Assembly (NCBI GenBank): GCA_945901195.1
Contig: CAMDKB010000245.1
Coordinates: forward strand, 1-7,071
Direction: 5' to 3'
From: Rhizobium sp. Q54
Lineage (GTDB): Bacteria; Pseudomonadota; Alphaproteobacteria; Rhizobiales; Beijerinckiaceae
DNA length: 7,071 bases
Made by a program: the position numbers and the translations under genes. This document shows, one piece after another, positions 1 through 5,474 of the stretch. The notes under the pieces are model-generated. The model worked only from the letters and a program-made list of their open reading frames with translations, did not search any database and was not told the DNA's origin. Position 1 is the first letter of the stretch, and every line of letters starts with the position of its first letter.

Positions 1-834
1 GCGATCAAGCGATGCGCCGGTCAACAATTGCGCCAGCGAAGACAGGGAAAAGACAAGAAACGCCACCCAACCCAATTGGGTCGCCGAGCCGACAATCGAC
101 TGCAATCTCTCGTCGAGTATTTTGGGCAGCGCGAAAGTCGTCGCCTGGAAAATCAGGCTGGACAAGGCAGCTGTGAAAAAGATGATGGCGGACATGCGCA
201 CCAGAAGTGATTTGTCGATCTGGATTCCGGCGGGCGCAGCGGTCTTGTCTTTCTTGACCGCATGGGCATTGCGCTCGGCAATTTCCGCACGCATGAACCA
301 GGCGTAGTAAACCCCGAGCGCTACTGAAATGAGGCCCGGGATGACAAACGCATAACGCCAGCCGCCGTGGTCGATGAAATAGCCCGCCACCAGCGCGGCG
401 CTGCCGACGCCAATGTTGCCGAAGACGCCGTTGACCGCGATGGCCATGCCGGTCTTCGCCCCGCGTCCCTGCACGAGAAGGGCCAGTCCCACCGGATGGT
501 AGATGGCGGCGAACATGCCTAGCACGAACAGGCCGAAGGAAATCTGCAACGGGGTTTGCGCCAGCGCGGTTGCGGCGCAGGCAAGGCCGAGCCCGACGAA
601 ATAGACGGCCATCATGCCTTCGCGGCTCCAGCGATCGGCGAGCCATCCAGCCGGCAGCGAGAAGAAGGCAAACGCGACAAAGCCCGGTGTGGCATAGGCA
701 GCCAGCTGCGCATAGCTCATGCCCCAGTCCTTCACCAGCGCCACAGCCGCGATGGTGGCGAACAGCAGGGTCGTCAGATGATCGAAAAAATGCCCGACAT
801 TGAGCAGGAATACATGTTGCTGATCGCGGCTCAT
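1..834 (-). CDS. MFS transporter, N-terminal part (runs off left edge)
   Basis: This is an inner-membrane secondary transporter of the major facilitator superfamily; the substrate cannot be read from sequence. The frame opens at the ATG complementary to 832-834 and stays open for 278 codons to the edge, so the C-terminal helices and stop lie outside. A GGGAGA ribosome site (complement of 840-845) sits 5 bases before the ATG. The translation begins MSRDQQHVFLLNVGHFFDHL. It shows about six hydrophobic helices up to residue 180, with MFS motif A in the loop after helix 2 (GWLADRWSREGM, residues 63-74), then a charged cytoplasmic loop (about 181-210) and the start of the second half (helices from about 211 and 253). 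IYHPVG at 111-116, together with the GHFFDHL start, resembles the fosmidomycin-resistance-like (Fsr) branch of MFS; this is a family resemblance and does not establish the substrate. It is divergent from the Hpt gene and probably not functionally tied to the pdh genes. Confidence 0.9.
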   Translation of the reverse strand, partial: MSRDQQHVFLLNVGHFFDHLTTLLFATIAAVALVKDWGMSYAQLAAYATPGFVAFAFFSLPAGWLADRWSREGMMAVYFVGLGLACAATALAQTPLQISFGLFVLGMFAAIYHPVGLALLVQGRGAKTGMAIAVNGVFGNIGVGSAALVAGYFIDHGGWRYAFVIPGLISVALGVYYAWFMRAEIAERNAHAVKKDKTAAPAGIQIDKSLLVRMSAIIFFTAALSSLIFQATTFALPKILDERLQSIVGSATQLGWVAFLVFSLSSLAQLLTGASLDR

Positions 835-902
835 GTTTGTCTCCCGGGACGGTCTTTTTTGATCTCTACCGGCTTCGCTGGAAATTGTTGCACAAAAGCA
901 GG

Positions 903-922
903 CATGCCGCCAGATCGGCATG
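903..922. repeat. Perfect inverted repeat upstream of MFS gene
   Basis: CATGCCG (903-909) is mirrored by CGGCATG (916-922) around a 6-base centre. It lies about 68 bases upstream of the MFS start codon, a position suitable for a repressor operator. A 7-bp dyad of this kind can also arise by chance, and no known regulator consensus is matched. Confidence 0.45.
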
Positions 923-1013
923 AGGCAGAATCGTTCAGTAGATTTTCCAGGGGGCGGCTCTTAAATTCAATCGGTATTTTTCGAGACTGACCGGCAATCC
1001 CTGGCTTCAATGA

Positions 1014-1033
1014 GTCCCCGTAAATCAGGGGAC
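1014..1033. repeat. Perfect inverted repeat GTCCCC/GGGGAC
   Basis: GTCCCC (1014-1019) pairs with GGGGAC (1028-1033) around an 8-base centre. It lies midway between the divergent genes and has no T-run after it, so it is unlikely to be a terminator. It could be an operator half-site pair or chance. Confidence 0.35.
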
Positions 1034-1039
1034 AAATCA

Positions 1040-1054
1040 TTAACCATGTGTTGC
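1040..1054 (+). promoter_or_regulatory. CtrA-like half-site TTAACCAT upstream of Hpt gene
   Basis: TTAACCAT at 1040-1047 matches the well-known half-site of the alphaproteobacterial cell-cycle regulator CtrA (full site TTAA-N7-TTAA). The second half here reads TTGC, two mismatches. It lies about 200 bases upstream of the Hpt start, so direct control is uncertain. Confidence 0.3.
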
Positions 1055-1230
1055 GGTCGCGATTTATTGCTCTTGCTCCTGACGCAGCGTGAAAGGGCAT
1101 TCTAAGTGCGGGCGAAGAATTGAGAACCCCAACAGCGCAAAGCCAATAGCCGGCACGATAAGTCTGCAGCGTGTCTGATTTCGTCTGTCCAAACTGCGCA
1201 TGCAACCAATACAGCACCGTTGAACAGCAC

Positions 1231-1237
1231 AAAGGAG
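1231..1237 (+). promoter_or_regulatory. Ribosome binding site of the Hpt-like gene
   Basis: AAAGGAG is a near-perfect Shine-Dalgarno sequence, 9 bases before the ATG at 1247. It decides the start: the in-frame TTG at 1220 lies upstream of it and is therefore unlikely to be used. Confidence 0.75.
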
Positions 1238-1246
1238 ACCAGGCCA

Positions 1247-1663
1247 ATGTCATCACTGGCGAAGAGCCCTTTTAATAAGCCAAAGGCAGATCCGGGGGAC
1301 ATATTGCTCGACTACGAAAAACTGGCCGATTTGGCAGACGCTTTTGAACCGCTTGAGTTTCCACGCATGCTGCTGATGGCGGAACTAAATGTAGTCGCTC
1401 TATTGGACCAGCTTCACAGAAGCATTGAATGCGAGGAGATGCGCACTGCCGGCAACTTCGTACATACGCTTGGAGGTTTGCTTGGGACATATGGCATGAA
1501 GTCTGCCGCACGATTTGGTTTTCAGATCGAATTGGACATTGAGACTATAAACACAACACGGTTGGAGGAATTCGTCGTCGTCGTCAATAAATCTCTGGAT
1601 ACCTATCGGGCTTACCGTTGCAGCGACGAACATACTGTTTCAACATATGCCATCTCGGCATGA
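1247..1663 (+). CDS. Orphan Hpt-domain-like phosphotransfer protein
   Basis: This small, probably cytoplasmic protein of 138 residues appears to be all helical and made of a single Hpt-like domain. Hpt domains carry a phosphohistidine that relays phosphate between response-regulator receiver domains. The candidate site is His73 in FVHTLGGLLGTYGM (71-84), which follows the family pattern H-x-L-K-G-x5-G except that the usual lysine is glycine (Gly76). Helices before (about 40-65) and after (about 84-97 and 105-122) fit the four-helix bundle. The first 25 residues look disordered. The start is the ATG after a strong AAAGGAG; the TTG at 1220 would add nine residues. No kinase or response regulator is adjacent, so the partner is unknown. 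Base composition is more AT-rich than that of the pdh genes, which may mean separate acquisition or relaxed codon use. Whether it still accepts phosphate is uncertain. Confidence 0.7.
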   Translation: MSSLAKSPFNKPKADPGDILLDYEKLADLADAFEPLEFPRMLLMAELNVVALLDQLHRSIECEEMRTAGNFVHTLGGLLGTYGMKSAARFGFQIELDIETINTTRLEEFVVVVNKSLDTYRAYRCSDEHTVSTYAISA

Positions 1664-1886
1664 GCACGTTGGATGAATTGCTCCAGGCTCCTTGTTGATT
1701 TGCGGCAAATTGGCACCGCTGCGCGGTTGTCGATTGAATTTTTCAGGTATGAGACCACCAGTGATTACCGCACGCTTTTACGCCTGATTTTGCCTAAACT
1801 TGCACCGGAAGGTTCAAAATACTCGTAGAACTCCGCAAAATGCGACTGGGTAACTTTACATTAACTTTCCCGCGCAACCATGCGCC
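1664..1886. other. Intergenic region between Hpt-like gene and ftsB
   Basis: These 223 bases have no credible reading frame. A weak 4-bp stem CCGC/GCGG lies near 1717-1727 with a run of five Ts about 13 bases on, a poor terminator candidate. The 3' end has a tandem TAACTTT motif (see 1850-1868). No convincing -35/-10 promoter could be assigned. Confidence 0.5.
1850..1868 (+). promoter_or_regulatory. CtrA-like box / tandem TAACTTT just upstream of ftsB
   Basis: GTAA (1850-1853), seven bases, then TTAA (1861-1864) gives a one-mismatch fit to the CtrA site TTAA-N7-TTAA. The same stretch can be read as TAACTTT repeated at 1851 and 1862, exactly 11 bases (one helical turn) apart. It lies 18 bases before the ftsB start codon. 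Control of a division gene by CtrA would make biological sense, but the match is short and in AT-rich sequence. Confidence 0.35.
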
Positions 1887-2207
1887 ATGATCATCCGACA
1901 CCGAATCCGCGCCATATTGTTTCCAGTTTTGCTGCTGGCCGTCTCCGGCTCGGTTACGAGCTATTTCGTCTGGCATGCTGTCAATGGCCAGAGGGGAACC
2001 AAGGCCAAGGATGAATATAGCGCCCAGATGGAGGTGCTTCAGGTCGAGCGCTCCCAATTGCTGAAAGAAAAGGCAAGTCTGGAGCGGCGCGTCGCCATGT
2101 TGCGGGGCAAAACTGTGGACCGTGAGCTGGTGGAAGAAGAAGCGCGCCTTGTTTTGGGGCGGGTACACAAGAATGACGTCATGATTTTCCTCGAAAAGGG
2201 AAATTGA
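1887..2207 (+). CDS. ftsB: Septum formation initiator FtsB/DivIC family protein
   Basis: This is a bitopic inner-membrane division protein of 106 residues. FtsB-family proteins form a complex with FtsL and FtsQ (DivIB) at the division site and help activate septal peptidoglycan synthesis. The sequence shows a short basic cytoplasmic N-terminus (MIIRHRIR), one membrane helix (about 9-29), then WHAVNGQRG (29-37), typical of alphaproteobacterial members. A heptad-like coiled coil rich in Leu and Glu follows (about 40-72), then the family's C-terminal segment ending VLGRVHKNDVMIFL. The length is normal. The start is the first ATG in frame; the ribosome site before it is weak, and an overlapping ATG at 1880 is in a different frame. 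Placement directly before pdhA is a recurring arrangement in alphaproteobacteria; eno, which often precedes ftsB there, is absent here. The 201-base gap after the stop argues that pdhA has its own promoter. Confidence 0.88.
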   Translation: MIIRHRIRAILFPVLLLAVSGSVTSYFVWHAVNGQRGTKAKDEYSAQMEVLQVERSQLLKEKASLERRVAMLRGKTVDRELVEEEARLVLGRVHKNDVMIFLEKGN

Positions 2208-2225
2208 ACAAGCTGAAGTAACTTA

Positions 2226-2256
2226 ATTTCAGTTATTATGATCGAATAACTGAAAT
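2226..2256. repeat. Perfect 12-bp dyad between ftsB and pdhA
   Basis: ATTTCAGTTATT (2226-2237) and AATAACTGAAAT (2245-2256) are exact reverse complements around the 7-base centre ATGATCG. The dyad starts 18 bases after the ftsB stop. Six Ts follow only after a further 8 bases (2265-2270) and the stem has just two G-C pairs, so a classic terminator is a poor fit. An operator controlling pdhA is at least as likely. It does not match the PdhR consensus (AATTGGT-N3-ACCAATT). Confidence 0.7.
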
Positions 2257-2358
2257 GCAGTTCATTTTTTATTAGACATTGAAATCAGTGCATTGCAGCA
2301 TATTTTTTCTTGACCCTCGCCTCTCGCTTTCCTTGGTCGTGTCGGGTAATCTGATCGC

Positions 2359-2386
2359 GCGCCGGAGTTAGCCGTTATCCCGGCGC
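2359..2386 (+). promoter_or_regulatory. GC-rich hairpin in the probable pdhA leader
   Basis: GCGCCGG (2359-2365) pairs perfectly with CCGGCGC (2380-2386), leaving a 14-base loop. The stem ends 11 bases before the pdhA ribosome site (AGGGAG, 2398-2403). If transcription starts upstream, the leader mRNA should fold here, which could protect the 5' end or tune translation. There is no T-run after it, so it is not a terminator. Confidence 0.5.
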
Positions 2387-2408
2387 CAAAGCCATTCAGG
2401 GAGCGTAG

Positions 2409-3458
2409 ATGCCTGCCACCCGAGCCGCGCCTGCCGCAAAGGCCGCACGTAAACCAGCCGCAGAGGCGACACCCAATCTTCCTGTAACCGCGCCTGCGGT
2501 TTTTTCGCGCGAAGAGGAACTTCAATCCTATCGCATGATGCTCCTGATCCGCCGGTTCGAGGAGAAGTCGGGCCAGATGTATGGCATGGGTCTGATCGGT
2601 GGTTTCTGTCACCTTTACATCGGTCAGGAAGCGATCGTGACGGGTGTGCAGATGGCCTCCAAGAGTGGCGACGCTGTCATCACGGGGTATCGCGATCACG
2701 GCCACATGCTGGCTTTGGGGATGGACGCCAAGGGCGTGCTTGCAGAGCTCACCGGACGCCGGGGCGGCTTGTCGAAGGGCAAGGGCGGCTCGATGCACAT
2801 GTTCTCCCGCGAAAAGCATTTTTATGGCGGCAATGGCATCGTCGGCGCGCAGGTTTCGCTCGGAACAGGGCTGGCTTTCGCCAATCGCTATCGCGGAAAT
2901 GACAACGTCTCACTGACCTATTTTGGCGATGGCGCTGCCAATCAGGGGCAGGTTTACGAGAGCTTCAACATGGCAGAGCTGTGGAAGCTTCCCGTGGTCT
3001 ACATCATCGAGAATAATCGTTACGCCATGGGCACTGCGGTCACGCGCGCTTCGGCGCAGACCGATTTTTCGCGCCGTGGCATTTCGTTCAATATTCCCGG
3101 TGAACAGGTCGACGGCATGGATGTATGCGCGGTCAAAGCGGCTGCCGACAAGGCCATCTCCTGGTGCCGGGCTGGCAATGGTCCCTACATTCTGGAAATG
3201 CAGACTTACAGATATCGCGGCCATTCGATGTCGGACCCTGCAAAATATCGCACCCGCGAAGAAGTGCAGAAGGTGCGCGACGAATCCGACCCTATCGAAA
3301 TGGTGCGCAGCCGCATTCTGGAAAAGAAGTTTGCGAGCGAGGATGATCTCAAGAAGATCGATGGCGAAGTGCGCAACATCGTCAACGAAGCTGCCGAGTT
3401 CGCCACCAACGATCCCGAGCCAGAAGTCTCTGAACTCTACACCGATATCCTGATCTGA
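2409..3458 (+). CDS. pdhA: Pyruvate dehydrogenase E1 component, alpha subunit
   Basis: E1 alpha pairs with E1 beta (PdhB) as an alpha2-beta2 enzyme that decarboxylates pyruvate using thiamine diphosphate and reductively acetylates the lipoyl groups of the complex in the cytoplasm. The protein has 349 residues, the usual length for this family. An Ala/Pro/Lys-rich, probably flexible N-terminus (1-30) precedes the domain. Signatures: GGFCHLYIGQEA (64-75), RDHGH (95-99), GRRGGLSKGKGGSMHMF (116-132), the ThDP/Mg binding motif from GDG (173-175) to NN (202-203), and the loop YRYRGHSMSDP (267-277). Ser273 in that loop matches the site phosphorylated in the mitochondrial enzyme; bacteria generally lack that kinase. 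The start is the ATG 5 bases after AGGGAG. pdhA is the first gene of the tight run that extends to pdhC. The separate E1 alpha/beta organisation distinguishes it from the single-chain AceE type. Confidence 0.96.
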   Translation: MPATRAAPAAKAARKPAAEATPNLPVTAPAVFSREEELQSYRMMLLIRRFEEKSGQMYGMGLIGGFCHLYIGQEAIVTGVQMASKSGDAVITGYRDHGHMLALGMDAKGVLAELTGRRGGLSKGKGGSMHMFSREKHFYGGNGIVGAQVSLGTGLAFANRYRGNDNVSLTYFGDGAANQGQVYESFNMAELWKLPVVYIIENNRYAMGTAVTRASAQTDFSRRGISFNIPGEQVDGMDVCAVKAAADKAISWCRAGNGPYILEMQTYRYRGHSMSDPAKYRTREEVQKVRDESDPIEMVRSRILEKKFASEDDLKKIDGEVRNIVNEAAEFATNDPEPEVSELYTDILI

Positions 3459-3468
3459 GGCATGCAAG

Positions 3469-3753
3469 ATGGCGGCTCTGCCGTTCGATCCTCAAGCTGT
3501 AATGATTGGCCTTGCCGTGCTTGCAGCCATTGGGCTGTTCGTATGGCATGTGCTGCGGGAGTTTCGCACGCTCACGGCGGCTCTTGTGCAGATTGCAGAC
3601 CGGCGCGCTGAAATGCAGCGCTACAGGATCGAGGCCGGTAACGGTCATGTCAAGGGTGAATCTCGGTGGCTTCGTGTGGCTCAGATCCTGAGCATCTTGC
3701 TTCTCATCGCTGCTGTCACGTTTGCAGTGTTCAACAAGTTTGGCCTCCTTTGA
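3469..3753 (+). CDS. Small two-helix membrane protein of unknown function
   Basis: I do not recognise the family. The 94-residue product has two hydrophobic segments (about 10-29 and 70-88) joined by a 40-residue charged stretch with many arginines (REFRTLT...DRRAEMQRYR). By the positive-inside rule this loop lies in the cytoplasm and both short ends face the periplasm, making a membrane hairpin. The loop (about 30-55) may be helical or coiled. There is no cleavable signal peptide or catalytic motif. The gene sits between the two E1 subunit genes, 10 bases after pdhA and 20 bases before pdhB. A TGAGG that includes the pdhA stop codon serves as its ribosome site, 8 bases before the ATG, so translation is probably coupled to pdhA. 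The position suggests co-expression with the complex, perhaps as a membrane anchor or transport-related factor, but this is inference only. Confidence 0.8.
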   Translation: MAALPFDPQAVMIGLAVLAAIGLFVWHVLREFRTLTAALVQIADRRAEMQRYRIEAGNGHVKGESRWLRVAQILSILLLIAAVTFAVFNKFGLL

Positions 3754-3773
3754 GGCATTGTCGAGGTTAGTCC

Positions 3774-4019
3774 ATGTCAATCAATGTGCTGATGCCTGCG
3801 CTGTCGCCCACCATGGAAGAGGGCAAGCTTGCCAAATGGCTGAAGAAGGCCGGTGATCGCGTCAAATCCGGGGATGTTCTTGCCGAGATTGAAACCGACA
3901 AGGCGACCATGGAAGTGGAAGCTGTCGATGAAGGCATCATCGCGCAGATTCTGGTGCCGGAAGGCACCGAGAATGTGAAGGTGAATACGCCGATTGCCGT
4001 GATCGCGGGCGAAGGTGAA
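3774..4019 (+). repeat. Lipoyl-domain coding segment of pdhB (paralogous to that of pdhC)
   Basis: Residues 1-82 of PdhB match residues 1-82 of PdhC (6091-6336) without a gap, at about 62 of 82 identical positions by hand count. The DNA around the lipoylated lysine codon (3900-3902 versus 6217-6219) differs mostly at third positions. It is a duplicated and diverged domain, not a mobile repeat. Confidence 0.8.
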
Positions 4020-5129
4020 GAAGCCAGTGCCGCACCGGCGCCGAAAGTGGCGGAAGCCGCTGTGCCTGCTGCCGTGAAGAGCACTGCCGCACCTTCTGCC
4101 CCTGTTGCTTTAGCGCCGCCTGATTCAGAAATTCCTCAGGGCACAAAAATGGTCACGATGACTGTACGCGAGGCGCTTCGCGACGCGATGGCGGAGGAAA
4201 TGCGCCGCGACGGCGATGTGTTCGTGATGGGCGAGGAAGTCGCCGAATATCAAGGCGCCTATAAAGTCACGCAGGGCCTGCTGCAGGAATTCGGCGCCAA
4301 GCGGGTGATAGATACACCAATCACCGAGCATGGATTTGCCGGCATTGCGGTGGGTGCGGGCATGGCTGGCCTGAAGCCGATTGTCGAGTTCATGACCTTC
4401 AATTTTGCCATGCAGGCCATCGACCAGATTGTGAATTCCGCCGCCAAGACGCTGTATATGTCTGGCGGGCAGATGGGCTGTCCGATCGTGTTCCGTGGTC
4501 CCAATGGAGCCGCTTCGCGTGTGGGCGCTCAGCACAGCCAGGATTTCACCGCCTGGTATTCCAGCATTCCCGGCCTGAAAGTCGTTGCGCCCTATAGCGC
4601 CGCCGACGCAAAGGGGCTGCTCAAGAGCGCGATTCGCGATCCCAATCCGATTGTCTTCCTCGAAAACGAAATCATTTACGGCCAATCGTTCGAAGTACCC
4701 GAGATCGAAGATTATCTGGTGCCCATCGGCAAGGCAAAAACTGTTCGGCCGGGCAAGGATGTCAGCATCATCACCTGGTCGATTGGCGTGCGCTACGCCA
4801 TGAACGCAGCGATTGAGCTTGAAAAGGAAGGCATCGACGTCGAGATCATTGATCTCAGGACCATCCGCCCGATGGACCTGGAAGCCATTCTGACTTCGGT
4901 GAAGAAAACGGGCCGTTGCGTCACGATTGAAGAGGGCTATCCGCAATCGGGGGTCGGGGCGGAAATCGCGGCGCAGGTCATGACCGGAGCATTCGACTAC
5001 CTTGACGCGCCTGTGGTGCGCATCACCGGCAAGGATGTCCCGATGCCCTATGCCGCCAATCTCGAAAGATTGGCCCTGCCAAGCATTCCCGAGATTGTCG
5101 CCTCAGTGAAGTCCATTTTGTACCGGTAA
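3774..5129 (+). CDS. pdhB: Pyruvate dehydrogenase E1 beta subunit with N-terminal lipoyl domain
   Basis: This is the second E1 subunit, 451 residues against about 330 for E1 beta alone, because a lipoyl domain is fused in front. Residues 1-80 are the lipoyl domain, with the modified lysine Lys43 in ETDKATMEVEA; 82-120 form an Ala/Pro-rich swinging linker; about 122-451 are the E1 beta transketolase-like domain. Visible E1 beta signatures are GEEVAEYQGAYKV (153-165), containing the glutamate that activates ThDP, DTPITEHGFAGIAVGAGMAG (180-199), RGPNGA and the conserved GAQHSQ with His254, then the C-terminal transketolase domain (IDLRTIRPMD; VTIEEGYPQSGVG). The lipoyl fusion is a known feature of some alphaproteobacterial complexes (for example Zymomonas and Sinorhizobium). 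The start ATG is 7 bases after GAGG. The gene is 20 bases downstream of the membrane protein gene and followed by the DUF5076-like gene. Confidence 0.96.
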   Translation: MSINVLMPALSPTMEEGKLAKWLKKAGDRVKSGDVLAEIETDKATMEVEAVDEGIIAQILVPEGTENVKVNTPIAVIAGEGEEASAAPAPKVAEAAVPAAVKSTAAPSAPVALAPPDSEIPQGTKMVTMTVREALRDAMAEEMRRDGDVFVMGEEVAEYQGAYKVTQGLLQEFGAKRVIDTPITEHGFAGIAVGAGMAGLKPIVEFMTFNFAMQAIDQIVNSAAKTLYMSGGQMGCPIVFRGPNGAASRVGAQHSQDFTAWYSSIPGLKVVAPYSAADAKGLLKSAIRDPNPIVFLENEIIYGQSFEVPEIEDYLVPIGKAKTVRPGKDVSIITWSIGVRYAMNAAIELEKEGIDVEIIDLRTIRPMDLEAILTSVKKTGRCVTIEEGYPQSGVGAEIAAQVMTGAFDYLDAPVVRITGKDVPMPYAANLERLALPSIPEIVASVKSILYR

Positions 5130-5160
5130 GGGCCGACTTGCGGCAGACAGGATCAGGGGC

Positions 5161-5457
5161 ATGGACAAGCCTGAAGTGCATGAATTGCCGGTTCCACCAG
5201 ACGCCATCGAACATGGTGGTGTCGAGGTGTTGAGGGCGCTTGTCGTGGACAATGGTCTCTCAGTGACCCTTCAGCGCGCCTTCGAGACCCCCAATATCTG
5301 GGGGCTCCTGCTGGTGGATGTCGCTCGCCACGCTGCGCGCATCTTCGCGCAGGAAACCGAATTGAGCGAAGCCGAGGTTCTCAAAGAGATACGGCAGATG
5401 TTCAATGCCGAGATTGACCGATCCATCGATCCTGGCTCGACCAATGCCCTTAACTGA
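5161..5457 (+). CDS. DUF5076-like small protein in the pdh operon
   Basis: This 98-residue soluble protein has no known function and no membrane segment. The core, from EVLRALVVDNGLSVTL (about 22-37) through FETPNIWGLLLVDVARHAARIFA (41-63) to a C-terminal helix EVLKEIRQMFNAEID (71-85), resembles what I recall of DUF5076, a family often found beside pdhB and pdhC in Hyphomicrobiales. This assignment is from memory of the pattern and was not searched. The N-terminus is acidic and Pro-containing. The gene begins 31 bases after pdhB; AGGA at 5149-5152 lies 8 bases before the ATG. It ends 17 bases before the Uma2 gene. Constant linkage with pdh genes would suggest a role with the complex, such as assembly or regulation, but nothing in the sequence proves it. 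Confidence 0.75.
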   Translation: MDKPEVHELPVPPDAIEHGGVEVLRALVVDNGLSVTLQRAFETPNIWGLLLVDVARHAARIFAQETELSEAEVLKEIRQMFNAEIDRSIDPGSTNALN

Positions 5458-5474
5458 AGTGGCAGGGTGATTGA

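Larger units (their letters stand above)
835..1246. other. Intergenic region between divergent MFS and Hpt genes
   Basis: These 412 bases hold no credible gene: the open frames across them lack family resemblance and good ribosome sites. The region must contain the promoters for both flanking genes, but I see no convincing -35/-10 pair. It contains two short perfect inverted repeats (903-922 and 1014-1033), a TTAACCAT motif at 1040-1047, and GANTC methylation-type sites at 928-932 and 1012-1016. It is visibly richer in A and T than the pdh genes. Confidence 0.6.

Noticed and set aside
5..646. Minus-strand open frame of 213 codons over the MFS region
   Set aside because: Its translation is an Arg/His-rich shadow without family features. 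The true gene is another minus-strand frame (1-834) with MFS motif A, hydrophobic helices and a good ribosome site.
1220..1246. Upstream TTG start for the Hpt-like gene
   Set aside because: The strong AAAGGAG at 1231-1237 lies downstream of this TTG and is correctly spaced for the ATG at 1247.
831..1256. Minus-strand frame of 141 codons in the MFS/Hpt gap
   Set aside because: Its translation has no recognisable pattern, it covers the region expected to hold the divergent promoters, and it overlaps the MFS start.
2310..2338. Complete sigma-70 type promoter for pdhA starting at TTGACC
   Set aside because: The -35-like TTGACC is good, but no acceptable -10 hexamer is present 16-18 bases downstream, so I did not list it as a promoter.
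2910..3467. Minus-strand open frame of 185 codons over pdhA
   Set aside because: It is antisense to the ThDP-binding part of PdhA and has no ribosome site or family likeness.
4125..4946. Minus-strand open frame of 273 codons inside pdhB
   Set aside because: It lies fully antisense to the conserved E1 beta domain, and its His/Arg-rich translation shows no known motif. It is a composition shadow.
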